From NCBI GenBank assembly GCA_963848825.1, contig CAWKFA010000017.1, positions 1,024,865 to 1,088,864 on the forward strand: DNA of 64,000 nucleotides. Reading direction: 5' to 3'. The notes beneath the pieces were generated by a model, which was given only the letters and a program-made list of their open reading frames with translations, was not told the origin of the DNA and did not search any database. The translations under genes were made by a program, and so were the position numbers. Below, one piece after another: positions 8,711 to 17,384 of the stretch; position 1 is the first letter of the stretch; the number at the start of each line of letters is the position of its first letter. The DNA is from CAVVSQ01 sp963848825 (GTDB lineage: Bacteria; Planctomycetota; Planctomycetia; Gemmatales; Gemmataceae).

Positions 8711-9850
8711 ATGATTTATCTCGACAACGCCGCGACGAGCTTCCCCAAACCCGAGGCGGTCTACCAGGCCCTGGATCATTTCGCCCGGCATGATCTGGCC
8801 AATCCTGGTCGGGCCGGGCACAAAATGGCACTGGCCGCGGAACGGGCGCTTGACGATGGGCGGCATGAATTGAATCAGTTCTTTCACGGCGAGGGGCCGG
8901 AACGTTTCATCTTTACGTTGAATTGCACCGACGCGCTCAACATGGCTTTCAAGGGGGTGTTGACCGACGGCGACCACGTCATCACCTCGAACCTCGAACA
9001 TAACAGCGTCAGCCGTCCCTTGCGGGCCATGGAGCTCGCCGGCAAAATAGGACTCACGCGCATCAGTGCCGACGCCGGAGGTACCATTGATCCCGATGCC
9101 ATACGCCAGGCAATCACTGCCAAAACCAGGCTCATCGCGCTGACCCACGCCAGCAACGTCGTGGGGACAGTGCAGCCCATCTCGGCGATAGGCAAGATCG
9201 CGCGGGAACACAATCTTCTTTTTCTCGTGGACGCTGCACAAACGGCGGGCGTTTTGCCGATCGATATCCAAACCATGGGCATCGATTTGTTGGCTTTGCC
9301 TGGGCACAAATCGCTGTTTGGCCCCACGGGAACCGGTGCTTTATATGCGGGGTCAAGGGCCAAGGTCGGCGTCTGGCGCGAAGGTGGCACCGGCGGCGAC
9401 TCTTCGAGCGAAACCCAGCCGCGCGACCTTCCTTATTTTCTTGAAGGCGGCACGCCCAACGTTTTGGGCATTGCCGGCATGACCGCCGGCATCAAATTTG
9501 TAAAACAGCAGGGGCTGAAAAAAATCCACGATCACGAGGTTGAACTGACGGCAATACTCTGGCAACGACTGGACGAGATAGGCGGCTTCAAGGTGCTTGG
9601 CCACCGCGATATGTCCCAACGTGTGGCCACCCTCAGCTTTCAATGTGAATCATTGCCGGCAGCGGAGCTGGGCGGCATTCTCGATCAAGCGTTTGACATC
9701 GCCATCCGCCCAGGCCTGCACTGTGCACCCTATATTCACCGCGCCCAGGGCACCTTTCCAGATGGCGCGGTGCGGGTCAGTCCGGGTGCGTTCAATACGA
9801 AGGACGACATCGACCGCCTTGGGAAGGCCCTCGCGGAAATCGTGAGCTGA
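8711..9850 (+). CDS. Cysteine desulfurase (class V aminotransferase fold)
   Basis: A PLP enzyme of 379 residues that begins MIYLDNAATSFPKP, typical of cysteine desulfurases. The PLP lysine is K200 in PGHKSLFGPTG, and a catalytic-type Cys338 lies in RPGLHCAPYIH. It would release sulfur from cysteine as a persulfide, which could feed the carrier/E1 pair upstream. The gap to the E1 gene is about 155 bases, so it may have its own promoter. The start is uncertain: an alternative GTG at 8654 has no better ribosome site. No suf or isc genes are adjacent, which favours a dedicated sulfur-transfer role over general Fe-S assembly. Confidence 0.9.
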   Translation: MIYLDNAATSFPKPEAVYQALDHFARHDLANPGRAGHKMALAAERALDDGRHELNQFFHGEGPERFIFTLNCTDALNMAFKGVLTDGDHVITSNLEHNSVSRPLRAMELAGKIGLTRISADAGGTIDPDAIRQAITAKTRLIALTHASNVVGTVQPISAIGKIAREHNLLFLVDAAQTAGVLPIDIQTMGIDLLALPGHKSLFGPTGTGALYAGSRAKVGVWREGGTGGDSSSETQPRDLPYFLEGGTPNVLGIAGMTAGIKFVKQQGLKKIHDHEVELTAILWQRLDEIGGFKVLGHRDMSQRVATLSFQCESLPAAELGGILDQAFDIAIRPGLHCAPYIHRAQGTFPDGAVRVSPGAFNTKDDIDRLGKALAEIVS

Positions 9851-9865
9851 CCTTCCGCGCGGGCT

Positions 9866-10213
9866 TCAAGCTTCAGCCACGCGTTTCGCTGGCGTGCACA
9901 CACCTATCGACATGGCCACTTTGCCCACGAGTTCTCCGCCCCGCCAAAACTCCGCCGGGCCTTCGTAGTGGCATGGATGTTCCGGCGTCCACAGGTTTGG
10001 TTCAGGTATAACCACTCGATAACTTCCCAGCTCGGTCAACGGGCGCAAGGGGTAGGCCACTTCCACGGTGCTTACGCCGGGACAGCGCGGGCCGACCAGA
10101 CGCCCGCGCACGTCCACGCCCTCGGGAAGTTTATCAAACTGGATGCGAATATCGGCACAGGTCGGATCAAGCGAATAAATCCACATTCGGTAGGTTGACG
10201 GCAGTTCATCCAT
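9866..10213 (-). CDS. Small protein resembling GH2-type Ig-like domain
   Basis: A 115-residue protein without a signal peptide. The phrases VVIPEPNLWTPEHPCHYEG and YPLRPLTELGSY recall the beta-sandwich domain of glycoside hydrolase family 2 enzymes (PxLW.P..P.LY). There is no catalytic domain, so it is a stand-alone beta-sandwich of unknown role. A strong GGAGGG lies about 10 bases upstream of the ATG. It is the last gene of a minus-strand run (cls, secreted protein, queA, this gene). Confidence 0.75.
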   Translation of the reverse strand: MDELPSTYRMWIYSLDPTCADIRIQFDKLPEGVDVRGRLVGPRCPGVSTVEVAYPLRPLTELGSYRVVIPEPNLWTPEHPCHYEGPAEFWRGGELVGKVAMSIGVCTPAKRVAEA

Positions 10214-10257
10214 CGAAAATACCCTCCAGGTTTTGCGTGTTCACTGGCACTGGCTGC

Positions 10258-11289
10258 CTATTCAATCATCATCGCGTCCCCATAGCTAAAAAAGCGATAA
10301 TTTTCCTCGGCCGCCAGCGTGTAAGCCTGCTTCAACAGTTCCTGTCCGCCGAATGCGGCTACCAGAAGGAGCAACGTTGTCCTCGGAAAATGAAAGTTCG
10401 TAATCAGCACATCGACGGCACGAAAGGCATAAGGGGGATAGATAAACAGATCGGTTTGTCCCGACCATGCCCGAACTTGTCCGTCACGGGCCGCCGTCTC
10501 CAGCACGCGCACGCTCGTCGTTCCCACCGCGACAATCCGGCCTCCCGCTGCCTTGGTCTCCATGATCGAACAGGCCGATGCGGGCGATAGTTCTCCCCAT
10601 TCTTGATGCATTACATGCTGACTCGGATCGTCTGTCTGCATAGGCTGGAAAGTCCCCAGGCCCACGTGCAGGGTCACGAACGTCCAACGGATGCCCCGTT
10701 TTTTTAGGTTTTCAAATACGCTGGGGGTAAAGTGCAGTCCCGCCGTCGGTGCCGCCACGGCGCCTTCCTGTTTGGCATAGACGGTCTGGTAACGAGCAAG
10801 ATCTTCAGGCCGCGCCCGTCCCTTGCGGATATAAGGAGGCAGCGGCACCTGCCCGGCCTGCTCGAGTAAGTGGATAGCCGGGCCACTGTGGTTTGGCCGA
10901 GCGTACCAGCTTCCGCCCGAAGCCCTGGCAACCAACGTCAATGCCAGTGGCCCAGGCTCAATGGCAATGACCTCTCCGGGCTTGAGCCGGCCACGTGTCT
11001 GACAGAGTAGTTCCCAGGTGCCGTCGGGCAAGGCACGCAAAAACAGGCCTTCCCATTTACCGCCGCTGCTGAGCCGACGGCCAAGGAGTCGAGCTGGTAA
11101 CACGCGTGTGTCGTTTAGAACCAAAAGGTCGCCCGGCCTGAGGAGCTCTGGCAAGTCGAAGAAATGCCGGTGCGTCAGCATTTGGGAAGCGCGCGTGACA
11201 ACCAGCAGTCGGGCCTGGTCGCGAGGCTCGATTGGTTCCTGGGCGATTAAGCGCTGCGGGACGCTGAAATCGAAAAAAGGTTCGGCCAT
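10258..11289 (-). CDS. queA: S-adenosylmethionine:tRNA ribosyltransferase-isomerase
   Basis: Transfers and isomerises the ribosyl part of SAM onto preQ1-modified tRNA, giving epoxyqueuosine. The 343-residue length is typical. Family signatures visible are FDFSVPQRLIAQEPIEPRDQARLL at the N-terminus (shown only in part), DLLVLNDTRVLPARL, AAPTAGLHFT, HVGLGTFQP, and the C-terminal NFHFPRTTLLLLVAAFGG. The gene lies 4 bases downstream of a secreted-protein gene on the same strand. All expected motifs are intact. Confidence 0.97.
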   Translation of the reverse strand: MAEPFFDFSVPQRLIAQEPIEPRDQARLLVVTRASQMLTHRHFFDLPELLRPGDLLVLNDTRVLPARLLGRRLSSGGKWEGLFLRALPDGTWELLCQTRGRLKPGEVIAIEPGPLALTLVARASGGSWYARPNHSGPAIHLLEQAGQVPLPPYIRKGRARPEDLARYQTVYAKQEGAVAAPTAGLHFTPSVFENLKKRGIRWTFVTLHVGLGTFQPMQTDDPSQHVMHQEWGELSPASACSIMETKAAGGRIVAVGTTSVRVLETAARDGQVRAWSGQTDLFIYPPYAFRAVDVLITNFHFPRTTLLLLVAAFGGQELLKQAYTLAAEENYRFFSYGDAMMIE

Positions 11290-11293
11290 ACGG

Positions 11294-11836
11294 TTACTTG
11301 AAGTTCTTCAACCAGTCATCGAAGGATTTTTTGTGCTGGTCCAATGTCTTGGCCGGGCCGGTCAGCGTTATGAAATAAGGGCCGCCCTCGCAAGCGAAGA
11401 CGACGCCGAAGCGGCGATAATTGGTTTTGCGTTCCGTTTTGGCGTTGGGATCGAAAGGCGGGTTTTTAGAAAGATAAGTCCCCTGGATATCCAGATAGGT
11501 GAGGTCAGCCTTGCCGGCCTTGAAGTTTTCAACCTTGGAGGCCTGCTCGATAGTCTTGCCTTCGGGCGGCTGAAACTGGCTTTTCCAGCGGGTTATGTTG
11601 TCGTCTGTGCTGCCGCCGGCCTTTTCTCCAAAAAAGAAGATCACGAGTTCCGCATCCCCGACAGCGAATTGATGCGACCGCAGTTTGTTGGACGGAGGCT
11701 GGCTTTTCCAGTCGGCCGGTGTTGTCGATTTGAGAGTGCCCAGAGTGACGACGGTCCCCTTGTCGCCACCGTCAGCTCGATTATCAAGCAGGAGCAGCCC
11801 AGCCATGAAACTCAAGACGATGCCAAGGGCCTTCAT
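11294..11836 (-). CDS. Secreted protein of unknown function
   Basis: A 180-residue protein with an N-terminal signal peptide (MKALGIVLSFMAGLLLLDN). The mature part contains TTPADWKSQPPSN, FFFGEKAGGSTDDNI and GPYFITLTGPAKTLDQHK. This pattern looks like exported planctomycete proteins that resemble a SRPBCC or lipoprotein-like fold; no enzyme motif is visible. A good AAAGGAA site precedes the ATG. It lies between cls and queA in a minus-strand run, and its role cannot be inferred from that context. Confidence 0.8.
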   Translation of the reverse strand: MKALGIVLSFMAGLLLLDNRADGGDKGTVVTLGTLKSTTPADWKSQPPSNKLRSHQFAVGDAELVIFFFGEKAGGSTDDNITRWKSQFQPPEGKTIEQASKVENFKAGKADLTYLDIQGTYLSKNPPFDPNAKTERKTNYRRFGVVFACEGGPYFITLTGPAKTLDQHKKSFDDWLKNFK

Positions 11837-11886
11837 GATGTTTCCTTTCGTTGGAAAATGCGTTAGTTTTAGAGGGTTTTTGATGC

Positions 11887-13380
11887 CTAAAGTATTGGCG
11901 ATAGCAACCGGCAGGCGTTTTCCGCGAGCCTTTCGATGAAGGAGCGGTTGGCATACGCATTTTTGTCCAGTTTGATGGCGTTGCGAAAGTCCTCCTCGAA
12001 GGATGCCTCCAGTTTTTTGACGGCTGCCGGTGAATAGAGCAGGCAGTTGACCTCAAAATTGAGGAACATGCTGCGATTGTCCAGATTGGCTGTGCCGACG
12101 GATGCAAATTCGTCATCAACGATCATCACCTTGGCGTGCATCATTCCTTTGGTATATTGGTAGACCTGCACTCCCGCTCGCAGAACGTCCGCCCAATAAT
12201 AGCGGGCCGCGAATTGCGGCACCCATTTGTCCGGACGATGTTGTCCCAAGAAGCGGACGTCGATGCCATTGTAGGCGGCCAGGCGCAGCGCATCCAGCAA
12301 GCCGGCATCGGGTACGAAGTAGGGCGAGGCGATCCAGACGCGCTGCCGTGCTTTGAGAATGGCGGCAAAGGTAATCTCGCGGATGGCTTTCAGATCACGA
12401 TCCGGTCCAGAGTCAATGACCTGCACGGGATAGGGCCCGGCGTTATGGTTGGCCCTGAAATAAGCCCCGCGTGCATCTTGGGCAGGCACATTTTCGCCCG
12501 AAGCAAAGCTCCAATCTTCCATGAACACGCGTTGCAGATCGACGACCGCCGGGCCACGGACCCTCAGGTGCGTATCGCGCCAGAAGCCGAAATATTTGTT
12601 CCGGCCCACATATTCATCGCCAATGTTGAGCCCGCCGATAAATCCATAAGTGCCGTCGACAACCATGATTTTACGGTGATTGCGCATGTTGACCTGGAGA
12701 CGCCGGCGCAGCAGATTGATGGGTAAAAAGACGCTGGTCTTGCCCCCGGCGGCACGCAATGGCGCCAGGAGACGCCTGCCAAGTCGGTGCGAGCCCATGG
12801 CATCATAGAGCAAGCGCACCTCCACGCCCTGTTTCGCCTTGGCGGTCAGGAGCTCGAGGAACTGTCGTCCCAACCGGTCGGGCTGAAAGATAAAGACCAT
12901 GATGTGAATGTGATGCTCAGCGCCGTTGATGGCTTCGATCATGGCGTCAAACGTGGGCTGGCCCTCGAAATAAAAGTCGACCTGATTGTTGTCCGTTACA
13001 TGGTAGGCACCAAGGCGATAGGCCAGGCGCGCCAAGTTCTCGCTCAGGCCTTCGAGTTGGCCTTCCTGCCGGCTTGCCCGCGGCAGGTTTGCGGAACTGG
13101 CGTGGTTGGCGGGATTGGCTGGTGATTCATACTGAAGCTTGTGCCGCCGTTTACGTTTCAGCGGTCGGCTGACGTGTTGGTAACCGAAGAAAAAAAACAG
13201 CACAATGCCCGCCAGGGGCAGAAATAGCATAAGCAGAATCCAGGCAATCGCGGAACTGGCTTCCGGCTTGGTCATGAGCACCCACACAATGGACAGGGTG
13301 GTCGCGACAAAGGCGAAGGCTCCCAGCAGGAACGGTAACCAAAAAAGAAAATCGTCCCAAGTTTGAAAGAGCCAGTTCAT
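11887..13380 (-). CDS. cls: Cardiolipin synthase (phospholipase D family)
   Basis: A membrane enzyme of 497 residues that joins two phosphatidylglycerol molecules to form cardiolipin. Two N-terminal transmembrane helices (about residues 13-35 and 40-65) precede two HKD motifs: NHRKIMVVDGTYGFIGG in the first half and HAKVMIVDDEFASVGTANLD in the second. Both catalytic His and Lys residues are present. It is the first gene of a minus-strand run leading into queA. The length and domain order are normal for bacterial Cls. Confidence 0.95.
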   Translation of the reverse strand: MNWLFQTWDDFLFWLPFLLGAFAFVATTLSIVWVLMTKPEASSAIAWILLMLFLPLAGIVLFFFFGYQHVSRPLKRKRRHKLQYESPANPANHASSANLPRASRQEGQLEGLSENLARLAYRLGAYHVTDNNQVDFYFEGQPTFDAMIEAINGAEHHIHIMVFIFQPDRLGRQFLELLTAKAKQGVEVRLLYDAMGSHRLGRRLLAPLRAAGGKTSVFLPINLLRRRLQVNMRNHRKIMVVDGTYGFIGGLNIGDEYVGRNKYFGFWRDTHLRVRGPAVVDLQRVFMEDWSFASGENVPAQDARGAYFRANHNAGPYPVQVIDSGPDRDLKAIREITFAAILKARQRVWIASPYFVPDAGLLDALRLAAYNGIDVRFLGQHRPDKWVPQFAARYYWADVLRAGVQVYQYTKGMMHAKVMIVDDEFASVGTANLDNRSMFLNFEVNCLLYSPAAVKKLEASFEEDFRNAIKLDKNAYANRSFIERLAENACRLLSPIL

Positions 13381-13643
13381 GCCGACGGCCTCAAGTCATA
13401 TTCCGACACTATTTTAGGCAAATTCAACGGGTGAGAAGTCAGGCCCGCGTTGTCCTGCCGCGCCTTTACATCCTATTGAAAACCACGCCGTTAAAAGCCA
13501 TTCCGAGCGGTCGGACTCGCCCTGGCCAGGCACACAAAGCCGGCCCGATCCATCCGTTTGCGGAGCGGATAAGGCAATTTGCTGCTCATTCATTCGTGAG
13601 CTATCCTTGAACTTGTCTAATACTTCGTTTACAGGAAGATATC
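13381..13643. other. Divergent intergenic region between cls and a membrane protein
   Basis: No coding frame is supported. As the genes on both sides point outward, promoters for both must lie here, but I cannot place a consensus -35/-10 pair with confidence. Confidence 0.4.
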
Positions 13644-14483
13644 ATGAGCCAAGCAATCCTGGACCGCGATTTGAACGAATGCCTATGCGTGGAGCTTGGC
13701 TGGAAAGAAGTTGCCAAGGGATTGACCAAAATTCTGATTGGTTATGCCATCTGGGTCGTCGGCTATGTTTTGGGCGTGGGGCTCGTGCTGCTCCCGCTCA
13801 TCCAGGCGAATTTCAAGCTGGAATCGACACGCATGGGCATCCCGCAACTGTGGATGTTCTACGCGGGTCTGGGGATCCTGTCCGTGACGGGAATGCTGTC
13901 CTGCGGCATCGTCATGGGGGGCAAATGGAAGTGCATGATCAATGCTTCGGAACGCAATAATTGCCGGTGGCTGCTTTTTGTTTGCGTGGCCAGCCTGGCC
14001 ATGTCCATGGCACTCGGACTTCTATCATCGTTGGCAGGGCTGAAAATTCAGCCGGAATTCAGCCGGGGCGTCGCCGGCCTGGGCCGCATGCGCTTTTCCA
14101 CGGTTGGCGTGGTGTTTAACCTGAGCAGCGTGGGCCTATGCATGGCCTATGGTTGCACATTCGCCCTGTTCCTACGGTCGGTGGCGCAGTGTATGGACTC
14201 GCGCTGGCATGTGCGTCTCGTGGATCTTTTTCTGAGCTTTTTCGTGCCGCTCACGATCGCCTCGGTCTTCCTGACCTATCGCGTGATCACTGGCGACGAA
14301 CAAATGATCAAGCCGCTGCTGTTCGTGGGCGTGGGGTGGATCGGCTGTTTCGCGTTTTGGATCTACATGATCGCGTCGGTGCGGCGGTGTATCCTCCGCA
14401 CCCTGGATAAGGTCAAGGACCCAATGGCTTATAGCGCCCTGGCACCGGGCAGGCCGCAAAAACGCGATTTCAGCTATAACTAA
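13644..14483 (+). CDS. Polytopic membrane protein of unknown function
   Basis: A 279-residue integral membrane protein with about six hydrophobic helices, for example ILIGYAIWVVGYVLGVGLV, LLFVCVASLAMSMALGL and LLFVGVGWIGCFAFWIYMI. The N-terminal 25 residues and the C-terminal 40 residues are hydrophilic. No transporter or enzyme motif is visible. An AGGAAG site lies about 8 bases upstream of the ATG. Its stop overlaps the end of convergent rpiA by 4 bases. I do not recognise the family. Confidence 0.85.
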   Translation: MSQAILDRDLNECLCVELGWKEVAKGLTKILIGYAIWVVGYVLGVGLVLLPLIQANFKLESTRMGIPQLWMFYAGLGILSVTGMLSCGIVMGGKWKCMINASERNNCRWLLFVCVASLAMSMALGLLSSLAGLKIQPEFSRGVAGLGRMRFSTVGVVFNLSSVGLCMAYGCTFALFLRSVAQCMDSRWHVRLVDLFLSFFVPLTIASVFLTYRVITGDEQMIKPLLFVGVGWIGCFAFWIYMIASVRRCILRTLDKVKDPMAYSALAPGRPQKRDFSYN

Positions 14484-15199
14484 GGTCGCAGCAGTTCTAT
14501 GCCGCCATCCTTCTGAACCAGCACCGTGGGGGCCATGCCGAGAAATAAGCCAGTGCCCACGATGCCAGGTATGCTTTGAATGGCGTGCTCGACGTCTGCG
14601 GGCTTCGTCATCGGCTGGACCTTGCAGTCCAGAATGACGTTGCCATTGTCGGTGACAAAAAGCTGGCCGCCCAGCGATCGCGGCTCGGCCGGAAACCCAA
14701 GAGCGACCAGGCGGCGGCGACAAAGACTCAGGCCGAAAGGCACCACTTCCACGGGCAGGATGCCGCGTTCACCCAGAATTCGCACGCGCTTTTCCGTGCC
14801 TACCAGAATCACTAGCTGGCGCGAAGAAGCAGCCACGATCTTTTCGCGCACCGGCGCCCCGCCATAGCCCTTGATCAGATTGCAACGGTCATCGACTTCA
14901 TCGGCACCGTCCACGGTCACATCGATAGACTCACATTTATCTATGGGGATAAGGGGAATACCGAGTTGCGTGGCCAGTTGCGCCGCTTCGCTGGAGGTGG
15001 CCACTCCCTGGATGGCAAGACCGGCGCGCACGCGCTCGCTCAAGGCCTCAAGGAAGGCGGCGGCGGCGTGGCCCGTACCCAGGCCGACGACGTTGCCGGG
15101 AGAGATCATCGCTACCGCGCAGTTCGGCGATCGCCCGCAGGTGCGGCGCATTGGTAGCCATCTGGGGTTTCTCGTTTTAGAGGTGCCGGTAGCGGCCAT
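14480..15199 (-). CDS. rpiA: Ribose-5-phosphate isomerase A, N-terminus probably frameshifted
   Basis: Interconverts ribose-5-phosphate and ribulose-5-phosphate in the pentose phosphate pathway. Motifs are VVGLGTGHAAAAFLEAL, VDGADEVDDRCNLIKGYGG and REKIVAASSRQLVILV. The first 30 residues of the open frame (Arg/Pro rich) do not resemble RpiA. Another frame just upstream reads MATNAPHLRAIAEL, a normal RpiA-like start, from an ATG at about 15162. A single-base indel near 15120-15130 would join the two. The true start is therefore probably near 15162 and the 15199 start is an artefact. The rest of the protein is intact. Confidence 0.92.
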   Translation of the reverse strand: MAATGTSKTRNPRWLPMRRTCGRSPNCAVAMISPGNVVGLGTGHAAAAFLEALSERVRAGLAIQGVATSSEAAQLATQLGIPLIPIDKCESIDVTVDGADEVDDRCNLIKGYGGAPVREKIVAASSRQLVILVGTEKRVRILGERGILPVEVVPFGLSLCRRRLVALGFPAEPRSLGGQLFVTDNGNVILDCKVQPMTKPADVEHAIQSIPGIVGTGLFLGMAPTVLVQKDGGIELLRP

Positions 15200-15220
15200 A
15201 TTTATTTCGCCCAGACTATT

Positions 15221-15997
15221 CTATGCAGCCAGCGTTCGAGGAGAATGCTCGAGGTCGCGGACTTCATCCAGGATTTCACCAAGGAGCGTGACTTCGAGGT
15301 GAAGCAACGTTTCAGCGGCCTGGGCGCCATCGAGAACGCGATGGTCGAAGGCCAGGCGGACATCGAGGCAGCCTTTGTCGTCGAGAAGCCCGTAATGCAA
15401 CGTGGAGGTTAGCAACGGCACAAGGTTCAAGATGCCCGCTCCCTGGCCGGCAACCGAGGTAAGTCCGAAGGTCCCGAAGTTGTGGCAACGCCGGCGACCG
15501 AACAAGTTGAGTGCGGCCCACATCAAGAAGCGGCGCACGGGTCCAGGCAGATGGCTCACGCGGTTGACGCGCCGATACGAATCGATTTGCTCGACGGGCG
15601 TCTCCATAAAGTGATGAATGATGGCATCGAGTTCCGGAAGTGTGCGATTTTCCGGGCTCCGCACATGCGCATGCAGCACCACATCCTCTTCGAGTACGCG
15701 CCGCCCGACGTTTAGCGTGGCGATATTCTTCGGCGCTTCGAAAAAGCGTGGCCACGGAAAACTCATGTAGCAGCGTCGCAAGATTGGCTCACGCGCGGCA
15801 ACGAGTGCAAACGCCTTGGTAAAGAGGGCAGTCCAGGTAGGCCGGGGCGAACAGAGCTGTCGGGCCATGATGAGCCGGCTCAGGTTCATGCGGCGGTCCA
15901 CGGTCACCGTCGGCACCTTTTGACTGAACGTCATGAGGTCAATGACTAGCCGCCGAAAAGGCGTTATCCATACCGTTTTGCCGCGTAGTTTGACCAT
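15221..15997 (-). CDS. 2-oxoacid dehydrogenase E2-type acyltransferase, catalytic domain only
   Basis: A 258-residue stand-alone catalytic domain of the chloramphenicol-acetyltransferase/E2 superfamily. The C-terminal motif FDHRVLDGAQAA contains the catalytic His and the DG typical of dihydrolipoyl acyltransferases, and GTFGLTSVAGQGAGI matches a conserved core strand. Lipoyl and peripheral-binding domains are absent, so it is not a normal pyruvate dehydrogenase subunit; it may acylate another substrate. Its ribosome site is AAGGGAA. It lies 21 bases upstream of rpiA on the same strand. Confidence 0.85.
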   Translation of the reverse strand: MVKLRGKTVWITPFRRLVIDLMTFSQKVPTVTVDRRMNLSRLIMARQLCSPRPTWTALFTKAFALVAAREPILRRCYMSFPWPRFFEAPKNIATLNVGRRVLEEDVVLHAHVRSPENRTLPELDAIIHHFMETPVEQIDSYRRVNRVSHLPGPVRRFLMWAALNLFGRRRCHNFGTFGLTSVAGQGAGILNLVPLLTSTLHYGLLDDKGCLDVRLAFDHRVLDGAQAAETLLHLEVTLLGEILDEVRDLEHSPRTLAA

Positions 15998-16312
15998 GAG
16001 ACATTCCCTTGTGCTTGACGTGCCGGAGGTCTTTCGTTGAGAACGGTGCCTGGACGAACACTTGCAATGGGTGTTTATCCGGAAAATCGAAAAATAGCAA
16101 TAGAAACGTCACATCCCGCGGGGCCCTTCTTTCTGGACGCGATACCGGCCAGGTCGGGACATTTGGCCAACTTCCTATTTCTTTTCCGCTGGCATGGGTC
16201 GAAAGAGTAATGAGAATGGATTCATGTCTTGTGAGCGTTGCTGGGCCATGCCCCGATGCTCGCCTGGTAGGGACGTCAGGCCGTTTGTTGACGCTGACCA
16301 GGTACCGAAGGC
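15998..16312. other. Divergent intergenic region, no gene seen
   Basis: About 315 bases separate the minus-strand acyltransferase from the plus-strand esterase. Frames that cross it have unnatural composition. Promoters for both flanking genes are expected here; I see no clear operator or riboswitch. Confidence 0.4.
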
Positions 16313-17377
16313 ATGAAAAAACTGGTATGGATCGTCGCCGGTGTCGCTCTCTGTCCCTTCGCACTGGAGGGCCAGGGCGCCGGTTTATTGAGCAAGCGCG
16401 TCGACCTGGAGCGCGTGCAAAGGTGCCTTCACGGGCAGATCGTCGATTTTACGCACAATCACGGGGCGGACCGGCGCATCTGGTCACCCGCGCTGTGCGC
16501 CAGGCGTGATCTTTACGTCTACTTGCCCCCCAACTTTGATCCCAACAAAAAATACCCCCTTGGCATCTTCCTGCATGGCGCCACCCAGGACGAGCAGTTC
16601 TTCATTGACGGCCTTGTCCAGCGTTTCGACAAGGCAATCGTCTCGGGTGAGTTGCCTCCTTTTATCGTCGCGGTGCCCGATGGCAGCTTGCTCGGCCGGC
16701 CCTCCTTCTTTCAGATTGCCAGCTTCTTCGCCAACTCCGATGCCGGGCGCTATGAAGATTATCTGATGGAGGACGTCTGGAACTTTGTCACGGAGAACTT
16801 TCCGATTCGCCCCGAGCGCGAGGCCCATGCGCTCATTGGCGCCTCCATGGGCGGTTCGGCCGCCTTCGCGCAGGCCATCAAGCATCGCGACAAGATCAAG
16901 ATTGCCGTCGGTTTTATGCCGGCGCTTAACTTGCGCTGGGTCGATTGCCATGGCCATTATCGAACCCAATTCGATCCCTTTTGCTGGGGATGGCGCAGCC
17001 AGCTCAAGCCATGTGAGATAATCGGCAGGCCGGGCGAGCTTGTGAAAATCAGGTTTCGCAATCTCTACTGTCCGCTCATCGGCTATGGGCCGGACGCCAT
17101 GGCGAAACTGAGCCAGTTCAATCCCATCGAGATCATGGATCAGTACGATTTGAAAGAAGGGGATTTGTCGCTTTTTGTCGGTTACGGCGGCATGGACGAG
17201 TTCAATATCGGTGCGCAGGTCGAAAGCTTTCTTTACCGCGCCAGAGAACGGGGCATAACGGTCGGTGTCGCTTACGATCCGCAGGGGCACCACAACGTCG
17301 AAGGGGGTCGGCGCCTTTTCCCGGACGCCATGCGCTGGATCGAACCACTCATGGTCCCTTATGCTGAGCCGAAGTAA
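16313..17377 (+). CDS. Secreted esterase D-type alpha/beta hydrolase
   Basis: A 354-residue protein with an N-terminal signal peptide (KKLVWIVAGVALCPFALEG). The alpha/beta hydrolase fold is shown by LYVYLPPNFDPNKKYPLGIF, the nucleophile elbow GASMGGSAAFAQ, an acidic residue in YGGMDEFN and a His in PQGHHNVEGG, giving a plausible Ser-Asp-His triad. The family (putative esterase, Esterase D/FrsA-like) acts on esters or feruloyl-type substrates, but the substrate is not readable here. It is monocistronic, facing the convergent cytochrome-WD40 gene. Confidence 0.88.
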   Translation: MKKLVWIVAGVALCPFALEGQGAGLLSKRVDLERVQRCLHGQIVDFTHNHGADRRIWSPALCARRDLYVYLPPNFDPNKKYPLGIFLHGATQDEQFFIDGLVQRFDKAIVSGELPPFIVAVPDGSLLGRPSFFQIASFFANSDAGRYEDYLMEDVWNFVTENFPIRPEREAHALIGASMGGSAAFAQAIKHRDKIKIAVGFMPALNLRWVDCHGHYRTQFDPFCWGWRSQLKPCEIIGRPGELVKIRFRNLYCPLIGYGPDAMAKLSQFNPIEIMDQYDLKEGDLSLFVGYGGMDEFNIGAQVESFLYRARERGITVGVAYDPQGHHNVEGGRRLFPDAMRWIEPLMVPYAEPK

Positions 17378-17384
17378 GGGAGTC

